A stretch of DNA of 50,813 bases from an uncultured Psychrobacillus sp. (GCA_934234185.1 CAKQHO010000012.1:1-50813), one strand, 5' to 3'. Shown: positions 1 to 9,361, counted from the first letter of the stretch. The notes: generated by a model from the letters alone, not told the origin. Program-made: numbers and translations.

Positions 1-891
1 TCTAAAATACAAGTGCCCAGCAGAACTGGTTTCACTTGTCCATAGAAACCAGGCACCTAAAATAGTCTCAGCCTTCATAGCGTGGAGAGTCTCATGTAAG
101 AGAATTTTTCCTAATCCCTTTCCTTGCTCTGTCTCGTCTACACCAAAGGGACCAAACCTTTCCCTTATTCCTTCATAGCCTCCGTACAGAGCAAAGCCCA
201 CTACTCTATCTTTCTTTTTGGCAACTATAATTCGAGAAGGATCTAACCCTTGCAAAACACCCTCACGAATTGCTCTTCCCCAATCAGGGTTAAATTGCGT
301 ATTAGCAAATTGAATGAGCTCATAAAAGTCACCATTTTGCACTGGACCAAAAGAGTATTCTTCCGCTTCTCGCAGCTGTTTGAGTTCTTTTATATCTTCT
401 GGGTATCGGTAGTCAATTAGTGCTCGATGCATTGCAACTGGTGAATAAACTCTACGAAATCCAATCTTTTGTAAAAATTGATATCCCTTTGGATAGTTTT
501 CTTCATCAATACCGGGCATAAAATAATTTGGAGCATAAGAAGAAAAGAAAACCTTAGCCGCTCCCTGTTCCTTTATATACGTACAAGCTCTCTCTAATAG
601 CTGCTGACCAATGCCGCTTCTTTCTTCAGCAGGATGGACCATAAAAAAAGATATCCACCCAGTATCGGATTCTAGGTTAACTCCCTCCATCGGAAGCTTC
701 CGGGTTATTGCTAATACAGCTCCAACTATTTTGTTATTCTTTTCAGCAACAATGAAGCCTTCTGGATCGAAATTTACATCTAATAATACCTGATTGCGAA
801 ATCTTTTCTCATTTATTGGATCTAGGGTTAACACTTCATTCCACAACCTAATAATGTCTATTTCATCACCACTCTGAAATGAACGATACAT
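1..891 (-). CDS. Tandem-GNAT acetyltransferase, 3' end outside window
   Basis: The frame is open from the ATG at 891 to the window edge (297 codons, no stop), so the C-terminus is missing. Two GNAT repeats are visible: the first has VGAVLAI then an acetyl-CoA loop ERSGIGQQLL, the second has VGFALYGG then a loop QGKGLGKILL. It starts 4 bases after the murQ stop with AAAGGGG as ribosome binding site, so it is the last known gene of the MurNAc salvage operon. It has the same double-domain layout as the protein at 11137-12090 but is clearly diverged from it. The substrate is unknown; an amino sugar or muropeptide is a guess from context. Confidence 0.85.
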   Translation of the reverse strand, partial: MYRSFQSGDEIDIIRLWNEVLTLDPINEKRFRNQVLLDVNFDPEGFIVAEKNNKIVGAVLAITRKLPMEGVNLESDTGWISFFMVHPAEERSGIGQQLLERACTYIKEQGAAKVFFSSYAPNYFMPGIDEENYPKGYQFLQKIGFRRVYSPVAMHRALIDYRYPEDIKELKQLREAEEYSFGPVQNGDFYELIQFANTQFNPDWGRAIREGVLQGLDPSRIIVAKKKDRVVGFALYGGYEGIRERFGPFGVDETEQGKGLGKILLHETLHAMKAETILGAWFLWTSETSSAGHLYFR

Positions 892-895
892 CCCC

Positions 896-1810
896 TCACC
901 CCTTTCTAACTGCCGCTAGCTTAATAGCCTCTCCCACAAAGCCACCAGAAGCATCGATTAAATCTTTTGCAGTTTCTTTGTCTACATTAGCCAATAACAT
1001 AATAATTGCAAGCTTCACATCGTAATCCGTTTGCTCCAATATCTCTTGTGCCTGTTGATAGGAAACCCCAGCTATTGTACAAACCATCGATTTTGCTCGC
1101 TCACGTAGCTTGAAATTACTAGCATTTAAATCTACCATTAGGTTTTTATATACCTTCCCGGTCTTAATCATGGAGGTTGTAGAGATCATATTTAAAATCA
1201 TTTTATGCGCTGTAGCTGCACGAAGTCTCGTGGAGCCGGTTAAAACCTCTGGACCCGTCACCGCTTCTATATTAATAGCCGCAAATTCACTTATAGATGA
1301 ATTTTCGTTACTAGTTAGGCTCACAGTTGTAGCACCACAAGCATTAGCATATTTTAGAGCTCCCTTTACATATGGTGTACGGCCACTAGCTGCAATTCCA
1401 ACAATTACATCTTTTTCTGTAACACAAAGTTCTTTTAAATCGCTGGCCCCAAGCTGCTCATCATCCTCTGCACCTTCTACCGCAGTAAACATGGCACCTT
1501 CCCCTCCAGCTAAAATTGCCTTCACCATTTCAGGAGAGGTACTAAAGGTAGGAGGACATTCTACAGCATCTAATACTCCTATCCTTCCACTTGTACCTGC
1601 TCCTACATAAATCAAACGGCCGTCTCTCTTAAATGCGGCTACCACTTTTTCTACTGTCTGCTCTATTTGCGGTAAAACCTTTTGGACCGCTGAAGCGATT
1701 GAATAGTCTTCTTCATTCATCAAGTGTAAGATTTCTTTAGTACTCATCTCATCTAATTGATTTGACTTTGGATTAAATTCTTCAGTTGTCAGAAGTGTTA
1801 TTTTTTCCAT
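896..1810 (-). CDS. murQ: N-acetylmuramic acid 6-phosphate etherase MurQ
   Basis: Cytoplasmic lyase that removes D-lactate from MurNAc-6-phosphate to give GlcNAc-6-phosphate. At 304 aa it has the normal family length. Residues about 55-215 form the SIS domain with the phosphosugar loop GAGTSGRIG. The two glutamates expected for catalysis lie in DAVECPPTF and TAVEGAEDD. Residues about 250-300 form the C-terminal helical domain typical of MurQ. It follows namZ by 12 bases with AGGAAGG before the ATG. It is the end point of the salvage pathway encoded by its neighbours. No MurR regulator or MurP PTS transporter, the usual partners in B. subtilis, is in the window. Confidence 0.96.
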   Translation of the reverse strand: MEKITLLTTEEFNPKSNQLDEMSTKEILHLMNEEDYSIASAVQKVLPQIEQTVEKVVAAFKRDGRLIYVGAGTSGRIGVLDAVECPPTFSTSPEMVKAILAGGEGAMFTAVEGAEDDEQLGASDLKELCVTEKDVIVGIAASGRTPYVKGALKYANACGATTVSLTSNENSSISEFAAINIEAVTGPEVLTGSTRLRAATAHKMILNMISTTSMIKTGKVYKNLMVDLNASNFKLRERAKSMVCTIAGVSYQQAQEILEQTDYDVKLAIIMLLANVDKETAKDLIDASGGFVGEAIKLAAVRKG

Positions 1811-1822
1811 CGCTCTGCCTTC

Positions 1823-2989
1823 CTATCTATACAGTAAGTATGTTTGTCGTTGTTCGATAAATTGTTTAGTGTCTCTCTTTACTTCTGTCATATAGCTTGT
1901 AATGTCTCCACGTTGAAGCTCTATCCTCAATTTACTGTTTCCTGCCAATAAATCAAACATGGGATGCTTAAGACTTCCGTATTCTAAAAATTTTACTTCC
2001 TCAGGGTACATTCTGAGGATGACCTCTAATACCTTCAAGAAGCTTTGATAGGACTTAAAATTTTCTCTGTCTGTAATATGCAGTTGAATCCCGTCACAAA
2101 CCTCCCCAGCAAACTTCTGATAGGTCGGCTTAAATTCGAGAGCTCTCGCTTTCAGGCCAGGAAGCGACAAACGATTTATCTCGTCCTGAAGCTGAGTACC
2201 GTTAATAAATGGGGCTCCCACTATTTCAAAGGGTTGTGTCGTACCCCTGCCTTCTGAGAGATTAGTGCCCTCTATTAAGCAGGTTCCAGGATACAGTAGC
2301 ATCATATCTAAGCCAGTTGTGTTTGGAGATGGCGGTATCCACGGCAAAGCTGTGTCAGTAAAATAATACTCTCTTTTCCAGCCTTCCATCTCTATAACCG
2401 TAAGCTCACACTGATTAGAACACACGCTGTTAAAGTAACATGCAATTTCTCCCACCGTCATACCATGACGGTTTGGTATAGGATAAAGACCTACAAAGGA
2501 AGTAAAGTCTTCTTCTATTAAATTCCCTTCTACCTCCAAGCCCCCAATCGGGTTTGGACGGTCCAGCACGATCACTCGTTTATCCTGCAAGGCACAAGCT
2601 TGCATCATGTAAGCCAAGGAATAAATATAGGTGTAATATCTAGCCCCAATGTCTTGTATATCAAAGATAACTATATCTACTAACTCAAGCATTTCTGGAG
2701 TTGGCTTTTTGGAGGCTCCATATAAACTGAAAACAGGAAGTCCTATTTCCTCATGAACCATATCAGAAAATCTTTCTCCCTCTTTAGCAGCCGTCTTTAA
2801 GCCATGCTCTGGTGCAAAGAGGGCTGTCAAATTAACGGAAGGGTGATTATTCAATAGACGAATAGTCGAAACAAGCTGGCTATTCGTGCCTGTTTGATTG
2901 GTCAGTAGTCCTACTCTTTTTCCCCTTACCTTCTCTATATGCTTATCTAGAAATACCTCGATTCCAAGCTTTACTTGTTGTCTCATCAT
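1823..2989 (-). CDS. namZ: Exo-beta-N-acetylmuramidase NamZ (DUF1343 family)
   Basis: Homologue of B. subtilis YbbC/NamZ, which releases MurNAc from the non-reducing end of peptidoglycan fragments. The N-terminal RVGLLTNQTG, the APEHG segment and DIQDIGARYYTY are characteristic of the family. The 388-aa protein starts directly in the fold (MMRQQVKLGIEVFLDK) with no signal peptide, unlike the secreted B. subtilis enzyme as I recall it, so it is probably cytoplasmic. The ATG overlaps the stop of the upstream permease by 4 bases (ATGA); a second ATG follows at 2986. Its place between the transporter and murQ fits cleavage of imported MurNAc-containing sugars. Confidence 0.92.
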   Translation of the reverse strand: MMRQQVKLGIEVFLDKHIEKVRGKRVGLLTNQTGTNSQLVSTIRLLNNHPSVNLTALFAPEHGLKTAAKEGERFSDMVHEEIGLPVFSLYGASKKPTPEMLELVDIVIFDIQDIGARYYTYIYSLAYMMQACALQDKRVIVLDRPNPIGGLEVEGNLIEEDFTSFVGLYPIPNRHGMTVGEIACYFNSVCSNQCELTVIEMEGWKREYYFTDTALPWIPPSPNTTGLDMMLLYPGTCLIEGTNLSEGRGTTQPFEIVGAPFINGTQLQDEINRLSLPGLKARALEFKPTYQKFAGEVCDGIQLHITDRENFKSYQSFLKVLEVILRMYPEEVKFLEYGSLKHPMFDLLAGNSKLRIELQRGDITSYMTEVKRDTKQFIEQRQTYLLYR

Positions 2990-3957
2990 TCCTTCACTCC
3001 ACCAAGAGTTAAGCCCTTGATAAAGTAGCGTTGGAATAAAATAAATACGATGATCATCGGAATAGCTGCTACAGCTGCTCCACTCATCAGTAACTTAAAG
3101 CTTGCAAGGTTTGCATCTTGTAGTGTTTTTAACCCTACTGGAAGGGTATATAGCTTAGCGCTATTTAACACAATAATTGGCCATAGGAAGGAATTCCACA
3201 CATTCATAAATGTAAAGATACCTAATGCAGCTAAACCTGGCTTGGCTAGTGGAAGTACAACGGTCCAATAGGTTCTCCACTCACTTGCCCCGTCCATTTT
3301 CGCTGCTTCCAATAGTTCATCTGGTATGGAATACATAAATTGCCTCATGAGGAACACACCAAAGACCATCGAAAGATCTGGTAGTATTAATGCCCAGTGA
3401 GTATCCATGAGCTCTAAATCTCGAATCATCATGAACAATGGCACCAAGGTAACCTGGCCAGGAATCATCATAGTAGAGATAATGATCCAAAAGATAAGAT
3501 TTCTCCCTGGAAACTTCTTTTTCGCCAGTACATATCCTGCCATAGAATCAATTAATAAAATTCCTAAGGTAACAACGACTGAAATATATACACTATTAAA
3601 GAACCACGTACCAACATCATGCTTTTTAAATAAACTATTAAAGCTGGCAAACGTATTACTAACAATATGATCCATCATGTCACGATGGTATGCCTCTTCC
3701 TCTGTATCTCCTGCCTTTTTAGCTTCTCTAGCCTCAGACCAATGTTCAAAGTAAAGTGGAATACCCATCGGGTACATTTTTGGAGGGTTCGAATCCACGT
3801 AGGAAACTGGTCGTTCCATTTCCTTCGATTGATAGCTAGTAAGCTGCAAAGATGTAGAAAACACCCAATATAATGGGAGCAATGACACTACTGCAAAGAC
3901 GGTTAGCAATACATAGAGGATTACTTTATTAAATTTACCTGCAGGATTTTTCTTCAT
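2986..3957 (-). CDS. ABC sugar permease, MalG/UgpE type (CUT1)
   Basis: Integral membrane subunit of an ABC importer, 323 aa from the ATG at 3957, which has GGAGAGGTG just upstream; the GTG at 3975 would add six residues but has no good site. Predicted membrane segments begin at residue about 12 (VILYVLLTVFAVVSLLPLYW). The ATPase-docking EAA loop is ELLEAAKMDGASEWRTYWTV near residue 220. A periplasm-side insertion of about 60 residues follows the first helix. It pairs with the permease just upstream and the binding protein at 4974. The operon has no ATPase, as is common for CUT1 systems that share an MsmX-like ATPase. A muropeptide sugar substrate is inferred from context. Confidence 0.9.
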   Translation of the reverse strand: MKKNPAGKFNKVILYVLLTVFAVVSLLPLYWVFSTSLQLTSYQSKEMERPVSYVDSNPPKMYPMGIPLYFEHWSEAREAKKAGDTEEEAYHRDMMDHIVSNTFASFNSLFKKHDVGTWFFNSVYISVVVTLGILLIDSMAGYVLAKKKFPGRNLIFWIIISTMMIPGQVTLVPLFMMIRDLELMDTHWALILPDLSMVFGVFLMRQFMYSIPDELLEAAKMDGASEWRTYWTVVLPLAKPGLAALGIFTFMNVWNSFLWPIIVLNSAKLYTLPVGLKTLQDANLASFKLLMSGAAVAAIPMIIVFILFQRYFIKGLTLGGVKE

Positions 3958-3971
3958 AGTCACCTCTCCAA

Positions 3972-4913
3972 TCACTCATCATGACGAAGTACCCTAAACT
4001 GGATAATCGAGAAGACAAGGATAATTGCAAATAGTACAACTGACTGCGCAGCTGCCAAACCAAATTCAAAATCTCGGAACCCTGTTTTATAGATTAAGTG
4101 AACTAAGGTTTCCGTGGCATAACCTGGTCCTCCGCCTGTCATCATAATAATCTGTGTAAATACTTGGAAGGACCCAATCGTACTTAATAGCGCCAGGTAA
4201 AGAGTGGTTGGCTTTAACAAAGGAATGGTAATATGCCACCATTGCTTAAAGCTACTTGCTCCATCAATCTTAGCTGCCTCGTATAAGGATTGTGAGATAG
4301 AGCCCATAGATGCTAAATACATAATAATTCCTGCTCCAAATGGAATGAGACAGGACATAATGATCAATGCCCACAAAGCCGTAGAGGATTGACCTAGCCA
4401 GTTAATCGGATCAACTCCGAACCATCCTAATATATAATTGAATAACCCAAAGTCATAGTTGTACATCCAACGCCAAACCATCGCAATGATTACCATCGAC
4501 GTAACGGTAGGAAGATAGAAGGCAGAACGGAAAAAGCTTTGAGATACCTTTCCTAGTGCAAATATCATGGTTGATATAACAAGGGCGCTGATGACATTAA
4601 AAGGAACGGTTACTACTGTAAATAACATGGTGTTTTTAAGGGCAATTAGAAACGCTTCACTTTGAAATACTTTTATGTAGTTATCAAGCCCAACAAACAC
4701 ACTTCCAAATATCTTATATTCTTGGAAGGATAGGACAAATGCCCATACTACCGGAAAGGCAACAAAAAGAGCGAATATGATTAATTTAGGCAATAAAAAA
4801 AGATAGGAGCTATAGTTTTTCTTTATATCCAAAAGGATATTTTTTTTCTTTGGTTTCTTACTTTTGAAGGAAGACTCAGTTTCATCAGTTACTACCTCTA
4901 ACTGTTTGGTCAT
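3972..4913 (-). CDS. ABC sugar permease, MalF/UgpA type (CUT1)
   Basis: 313-aa first permease of the importer. A Lys-rich cytoplasmic tail (SFKSKKPKKKN) precedes about six membrane segments, beginning with YLFLLPKLIIFALFVAFPVV. The EAA loop is LYEAAKIDGASSFKQWWHI near residue 215. The preceding binding-protein gene ends 60 bases upstream, and that gap contains a stem-loop (4936-4965). Its stop lies just upstream of the second permease ATG. Function as a sugar permease is firm; the muropeptide sugar substrate is an inference from the NagZ, AnmK, NamZ and MurQ neighbours. Confidence 0.9.
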   Translation of the reverse strand: MTKQLEVVTDETESSFKSKKPKKKNILLDIKKNYSSYLFLLPKLIIFALFVAFPVVWAFVLSFQEYKIFGSVFVGLDNYIKVFQSEAFLIALKNTMLFTVVTVPFNVISALVISTMIFALGKVSQSFFRSAFYLPTVTSMVIIAMVWRWMYNYDFGLFNYILGWFGVDPINWLGQSSTALWALIIMSCLIPFGAGIIMYLASMGSISQSLYEAAKIDGASSFKQWWHITIPLLKPTTLYLALLSTIGSFQVFTQIIMMTGGGPGYATETLVHLIYKTGFRDFEFGLAAAQSVVLFAIILVFSIIQFRVLRHDE

Positions 4914-4935
4914 TATGTAGCACCCCCTAAAATTG

Positions 4936-4965
4936 AAGCAGGCTTGCGGTATGCAGAGCCTGCTT
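4936..4965 (-). terminator. Stem-loop between binding-protein and permease genes
   Basis: Inverted repeat AAGCAGGCT (4936-4944) and AGCCTGCTT (4957-4965) just after the binding-protein stop. The following U-tract on the minus strand is weak. It may protect the binding-protein message or partly attenuate the permease genes. A similar hairpin follows the other binding-protein gene at 38022. Confidence 0.5.
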
Positions 4966-4973
4966 TCATTTGG

Positions 4974-6305
4974 TTATTTCAATAATTCATCTACTTGTTT
5001 TTTAGCATCCGCCATTGCCTGTTCAGCTGTTTTCTCTCCATTAAACACCAACTGAAGCTGAGATTGAATTGCTTCATCAATCTTTCTCCATTCTGGGTGT
5101 CTTGGAAGCATAATAACCTGCTCAGACATTTCCATTGCGCGGCTCATCTCTGGGTTATCCTTGAAAGGATCCATCTCAGCTGCACTGATACGTGCCGGGA
5201 AGATACCATAGTTTTGTGCCATATTAAATTGCTCATCAGCAGTGGAAATAAATTTGATGAAATCTGCTACCGCTGCTTTTTTGTTTGCATCTTCATCTTG
5301 GTGGAACATAACCCATCCACCAACACCACCGATTGTCACAGGATCTTTCTTTTCACCTGTTGGGTAATTCGCTACCATAAAGTTGGTTGGGTAAGCTGTT
5401 TGTGCAGTAGTTATCGCCCACGTTGCCCATGGTTCCATTGCCACTGTACGTTGTTCTTCATTAGCCCATGCTTGGAATGTCCCACCAACATCATTTCCTC
5501 CAAGTGTTTCAGGAGCTGCTTTTTCCTTTAGCTTTAAATCTGCTAAGTCTTGAATTGCTTTTATAGTTTCTGGAGAATCAAATGTGAATTTAGTTAAGTC
5601 CTCATTTAAAGGTGATCCACCATTTTTATAGAAGAACGGCCAAGCCTCATAATATCCAGGCATGATGTAAGTAGAGAATCCATAAACATCCATCTTCCCA
5701 TCACCGTCTCGGTCGAAGGTAAGCTTTTTCGCAGCGTCTAAGAATTCCTCATAAGTCCACTCGCCATTTTCAGGAGGAGTAACCCCTGCCTCTTCAAATA
5801 AGTCCAGGTTTAAAAGCATCGAGTGAAGAGTAATTGAGTTAGGAACTCCATATAAATTACCATCATACGTATAAGCGTCTAATGCATTTTCATAAAAATC
5901 CTTCTTATCATCCTTTGTAAAGAAAGCATCTAATGGCTCTAAAACACCTTGCTCGATATGATTAATACTTACAGAGCTACCACTAATATCTACTGGAGCA
6001 ATATCTGGCCACGATTTACCCATGATGGATACTCCAAGTTTGTCTCCCATTTCTGCCCACGGAACCTGTACTAGCTCAATCTCAACATTCGGATGTTCAT
6101 CTTGATATTCTTGAATTTTAGATTCAATCCAGTGGTATTTGTTCTCATCTGCGTCTGGCCATCTAGGTCCATCCCAAATAGTTATTTTCCCTTTAAATTC
6201 CTCTGCAGATCCGACTTCCTCGTCATCACCACAACCCGCTAAAACAGTTGTTGCTAAACCGATTGAAGCTAGTGATAATAATGATTTCTTCCACAGTTTC
6301 TTCAT
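4974..6305 (-). CDS. Extracellular sugar-binding lipoprotein of ABC importer
   Basis: Family 1 solute-binding protein, 443 aa from the ATG at 6305, preceded by AAAGGGGGA; an upstream in-frame start at 6341 would lengthen the signal peptide and lacks a site. The signal peptide ends in the lipobox LAGC, placing the lipid-modified cysteine at residue 25 and the protein on the outer face of the membrane. The SBP_bac_1 fold is supported by ITIWDGPRWPD near the N-terminus and the DRDGDGKMDVYG calcium-loop-like segment often seen in sugar-binding proteins. It follows anmK by 25 bases. It is the only clearly exported protein of the MurNAc locus, so it sets which wall fragment enters the cell. Confidence 0.92.
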   Translation of the reverse strand: MKKLWKKSLLSLASIGLATTVLAGCGDDEEVGSAEEFKGKITIWDGPRWPDADENKYHWIESKIQEYQDEHPNVEIELVQVPWAEMGDKLGVSIMGKSWPDIAPVDISGSSVSINHIEQGVLEPLDAFFTKDDKKDFYENALDAYTYDGNLYGVPNSITLHSMLLNLDLFEEAGVTPPENGEWTYEEFLDAAKKLTFDRDGDGKMDVYGFSTYIMPGYYEAWPFFYKNGGSPLNEDLTKFTFDSPETIKAIQDLADLKLKEKAAPETLGGNDVGGTFQAWANEEQRTVAMEPWATWAITTAQTAYPTNFMVANYPTGEKKDPVTIGGVGGWVMFHQDEDANKKAAVADFIKFISTADEQFNMAQNYGIFPARISAAEMDPFKDNPEMSRAMEMSEQVIMLPRHPEWRKIDEAIQSQLQLVFNGEKTAEQAMADAKKQVDELLK

Positions 6306-6330
6306 AAACAAATCCCCCTTTGTTTGTGTG

Positions 6331-7479
6331 TTACCAAGCAATCTTCCCCAAAATTGTCTGTCTCTTTGCCCCCGTTGCTAAGGGTAAATTATTCGGTATC
6401 TTGTTAAATCCTAAAAAACCTAATAGAGCAAAAACAAACGCTTCCTTTGCATCACTATCTATCCCTAGTGCATCAGAGGTTTTGACTTCCATCCCTTCAG
6501 GTAGGAGTTGCTCTAAATATGTTAATAGTGTGGAATTATGAACCCCTCCACCACTAATAAACAACTCATTAATCTCATAAACACTTTGATACTTCATTAC
6601 TTCGTCTGCCAATGATTTAGCTGTTAACATGGTTACAGTGGCTATCTTATCCTGCCCATTTAACTTGTATTGGTCAGCTTCTTCCCATGCTTTTTGAGCA
6701 AAGTCTTTTCCAAATAATTCTCTGCCTGTACTCTTAGGAGCTTCTAGAGTAAAATAGCTATTTTGCAATAAGCGGTTCAACCATTCTTCATGTACCGCTC
6801 CTTCACGAGCCAATCTACCACCCAAATCATAGGTTTGTAGACCATCTGTATAAATAGACACAAAAGCGTCAATGACCATATTTCCTGGACCAGTATCAAA
6901 AGCAATTACCGAAAGTTCCGACTCTTTTGGAGGAAGAATCGTAATATTGGTGATTCCACCTATATTGGCTAACACTCTTCCCCTTCCTGATATTTGATAG
7001 AGAAGCTGATCGGCAAATGGAACTAATGGAGCTCCCTGACCTCCTGCAGCCATATCACGGGTCCTAAAATCCCCAATAACAGGCTTACCAGTTTTTTCAG
7101 CCAGTACGGAAATATCTCCTATTTGCAAGGTATTAGGTCGAGCATTTGACTCACCGTTCACAAAAGGCTCATGCCAAATGGTTTGGCCATGTGTACTGAT
7201 CAAATCAATAGAATCTAATGTGATTTCTGAGTCATTCAAAGCGTCTCTCACTAGCTCTGCGTAAAGCTCTCCTAAATACATATTCATAGATGAGACCTCT
7301 TGAATAGGAGCATTCGGATTCATTAGCTTCAGAAGCTGCTCTGTCAATTCTTTGGAGTACGGTATTGTTTGAAAAAGTTGGAGCTTATATTCTAGGTGTT
7401 TATTTTTATAAGAAAAATCAACAATTGCTAGGTCTAGGCCATCTAATGATGTTCCAGACATGAGACCGCATACCCGCAT
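6331..7479 (-). CDS. anmK: Anhydro-N-acetylmuramic acid kinase AnmK
   Basis: Hydrolyses and phosphorylates 1,6-anhydro-MurNAc to MurNAc-6-phosphate, the substrate of MurQ. The start of the fold is VCGLMSGTSLDGLDLAIVDF, with the ATP loop GTSLDG. The expected catalytic aspartate is in FDTGPGN, and FISGGGVHN is the C-terminal nucleotide motif. From the ATG at 7479 the protein is 382 aa, the usual size. A TTG at 7488 has a better-spaced site (GGAGAGG) and may be the true start. A promoter at 7532-7560 rules out the longer frame that begins at 7626. Confidence 0.93.
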   Translation of the reverse strand: MRVCGLMSGTSLDGLDLAIVDFSYKNKHLEYKLQLFQTIPYSKELTEQLLKLMNPNAPIQEVSSMNMYLGELYAELVRDALNDSEITLDSIDLISTHGQTIWHEPFVNGESNARPNTLQIGDISVLAEKTGKPVIGDFRTRDMAAGGQGAPLVPFADQLLYQISGRGRVLANIGGITNITILPPKESELSVIAFDTGPGNMVIDAFVSIYTDGLQTYDLGGRLAREGAVHEEWLNRLLQNSYFTLEAPKSTGRELFGKDFAQKAWEEADQYKLNGQDKIATVTMLTAKSLADEVMKYQSVYEINELFISGGGVHNSTLLTYLEQLLPEGMEVKTSDALGIDSDAKEAFVFALLGFLGFNKIPNNLPLATGAKRQTILGKIAW

Positions 7480-7531
7480 ATTTTCCAAACAGATTCTTCC
7501 TCTCCTGGAATGAATTATCCTACTAACACTC

Positions 7532-7560
7532 ATTTTAATAGTTGTAAAAATAAATATCAA
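7532..7560 (-). promoter_or_regulatory. Sigma-A type promoter of the anmK operon
   Basis: On the minus strand TTGATA (7560-7555) is followed after 17 bases by TAAAAT (7537-7532). Transcription would begin near 7525, leaving a leader of about 40 bases to the anmK start. This supports the short AnmK. Confidence 0.6.
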
Positions 7561-7570
7561 TATATTTTTA

Positions 7571-7589
7571 ATATTATAAAAAATAATAT
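7571..7589. promoter_or_regulatory. AT-rich palindrome upstream of anmK promoter
   Basis: Perfect inverted repeat ATATTAT-AAAAA-ATAATAT ending 11 bases upstream of the -35 box. It could be an operator or UP-like element, but such AT-rich palindromes arise by chance in this base composition. Confidence 0.3.
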
Positions 7590-7781
7590 CACTATAATTG
7601 GTAATACCATGTGAAAGTAAGAGCAAGGTGACAGATACACAGAAAATATATGTGTAAGTAGCTCTCGTTGAATGTATTTAGCTGGAACTTCGACTCCCAT
7701 TTATGCGTTACTTCTGGACCCTCAATCAAGTTACTAATGTTCGTATTTTAAGAAAAAGCAAACGTTATGAAGCTACCTTTT

Positions 7782-9350
7782 TTAAAATAGCTTAACAGGT
7801 AATTTTCCGTTTAACGTCTTATTACCGATTAGAAAAGAAGATACAGCTTCAAACGCAGGCTGAGTGAACTCATAAGTACAAATCATTCGATTAGCATTCG
7901 GAAACAATCCCGCATCATAAGGGGTTCTTACAGCAACTATATCAACGGGAATTCCAGTTCCTATTAAGTCATATACTAGCGCTGCTTGTGATGAGTGCTG
8001 AACTGCATTTAACGTAAGTGCCACAATGCGATCATACTTAAGGGATTTCTCAACTATTTCTTCCACTTCATCTTCTATTTCGTTTTTTGAAAGCTGGAGT
8101 ATATCTAAATTTTTATGGACCTTTCCTAGCTGTTCTGCCATTTCCATGGTCGCGTAACGTTTATCCTCCACCATGGTTGCATATTCATTGGTAGGAAACA
8201 CTAGAAGTACATTATCCGTAGGCAGAAAAGGAGTTCCCTCTCCATTGACCACGGAAATACCTGCATAATAAATCTCTCTCATTTTCTCTTTTTCTTCTTC
8301 CGAACCTACAAAAGCAGGAATATCTTTCATTTGATTAATCTCATCCCAGGAGGTATATTTGCTAATTAACTCTTCTATTCGCTCAATGGAACGATCTATT
8401 TGCTGTTCTTCAATCCTTCCAGCTTCAATTGCTTCCACAAGTTTCAGTACTGCCTGCTCTTGAAGTGAATGAATATGAGAAACCATTATTAAATCAACTC
8501 CAGCTTCTACTGCCTTTACACAGCCCTCTACTGTCCCAATGCCTTTGGCAATTGCATCCATTTCCATGCAGTCAGTTGTAATAACTCCTTCAAAACCTAA
8601 CTCTTCTCTTAATAACCCCGTTATAACAGCTCTAGATAATGTAGCAGGAGTATTTTCCTTTTTTTCTAAGGCAGGAAAATATACATGTGCGCTCATAATA
8701 GCGTCTGCTCCTGCGTCTATACATTCCTTAAAAGGCAAAAGCTCTACCTCATGTAATCTATCTAAATCATGCGAGATAACAGGCAAGTCTAAATGAGAAT
8801 CTACACTAGTGTCGCCATGGCCCGGAAAATGCTTTAATGTGGTCATGACTCCTCCAGCCTGCATACCAAGCATTGATTGCTTAGCCATTTCCGTTACCTT
8901 TTGTGGGTCTTCTCCAAAGGAACGAACACCAATTACAGGATTTTTGGGATTATTGTTTATATCCACAACAGGAGCTAGGTTCCAGTTTATCCCCAATGCC
9001 TTTAGCTGCTTAGCAGTAGTAACCCCAGCTTCATATGAATAGAGGGGCTTTTGGGTCGCACCTAGCAGCATGGCACCTGGAATAATAGTTGTTCCCTCAC
9101 CCAACCTACGGACTACTCCATTTTCCTGATCTATACAGATAAGAAGCGGAGATTTGTATCCCGCTTTTTTTGCCTCACTTTGTAGACTCTTCGTTAAACT
9201 CAAAATTTCTTCAGGAGTACCTATATTTCTACCAAATAGAATAATCCCTCCAATGTGGTATTCATGGATAAGATATTTTATTTCCTCCGAAATGACGGTT
9301 CCTTTAAACCCCGCGATTAGCAATCGACCAGCTTTCTTTTGTAAGCTCAT
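7782..9350 (-). CDS. nagZ: Beta-N-acetylglucosaminidase NagZ (GH3)
   Basis: Removes GlcNAc from GlcNAc-MurNAc or GlcNAc-anhydroMurNAc. The GH3 signature is complete: KHFPGHGDTSVDSH carries the Asp-His acid/base dyad typical of NagZ, and GVITTDCMEMDAIA carries the nucleophile aspartate. A C-terminal alpha/beta/alpha domain follows from about residue 345, as in B. subtilis NagZ. With the ATG at 9350 (GGGGGAG upstream) it is 522 aa. It starts MSLQKKAGRLLIAG with no signal peptide, so it is predicted to be cytoplasmic, in contrast to the exported B. subtilis form. The start lies 11 bases after the stop of the PIG-L gene. Confidence 0.93.
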   Translation of the reverse strand: MSLQKKAGRLLIAGFKGTVISEEIKYLIHEYHIGGIILFGRNIGTPEEILSLTKSLQSEAKKAGYKSPLLICIDQENGVVRRLGEGTTIIPGAMLLGATQKPLYSYEAGVTTAKQLKALGINWNLAPVVDINNNPKNPVIGVRSFGEDPQKVTEMAKQSMLGMQAGGVMTTLKHFPGHGDTSVDSHLDLPVISHDLDRLHEVELLPFKECIDAGADAIMSAHVYFPALEKKENTPATLSRAVITGLLREELGFEGVITTDCMEMDAIAKGIGTVEGCVKAVEAGVDLIMVSHIHSLQEQAVLKLVEAIEAGRIEEQQIDRSIERIEELISKYTSWDEINQMKDIPAFVGSEEEKEKMREIYYAGISVVNGEGTPFLPTDNVLLVFPTNEYATMVEDKRYATMEMAEQLGKVHKNLDILQLSKNEIEDEVEEIVEKSLKYDRIVALTLNAVQHSSQAALVYDLIGTGIPVDIVAVRTPYDAGLFPNANRMICTYEFTQPAFEAVSSFLIGNKTLNGKLPVKLF

Positions 9351-9361
9351 TATTCTCCCCC

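Larger units (their letters stand above)
7480..7781. other. Intergenic region between nagZ and anmK
   Basis: About 300 bases without a convincing gene. The anmK-proximal half is very AT-rich and holds a promoter and a perfect palindrome. The nagZ-proximal half is less AT-rich and has an open minus-strand frame from 7729 of about 45 codons that looks protein-like at first but has no ribosome binding site. No clear terminator follows nagZ, so read-through into anmK is possible. Confidence 0.5.

Noticed and set aside
1110..1610. 166-codon plus-strand frame
   Set aside because: It lies wholly antisense to murQ, with no ribosome binding site and no recognisable protein pattern.
4995..5531. 178-codon plus-strand frame
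   Set aside because: It is antisense to the sugar-binding lipoprotein gene and rich in Cys, His and Phe, as expected of a shadow frame.
7627..7781. T-box or other riboswitch, or a short gene at 7729 on the minus strand
   Set aside because: I see no T-box sequence, specifier stem or terminator, and the short frame has no ribosome binding site.
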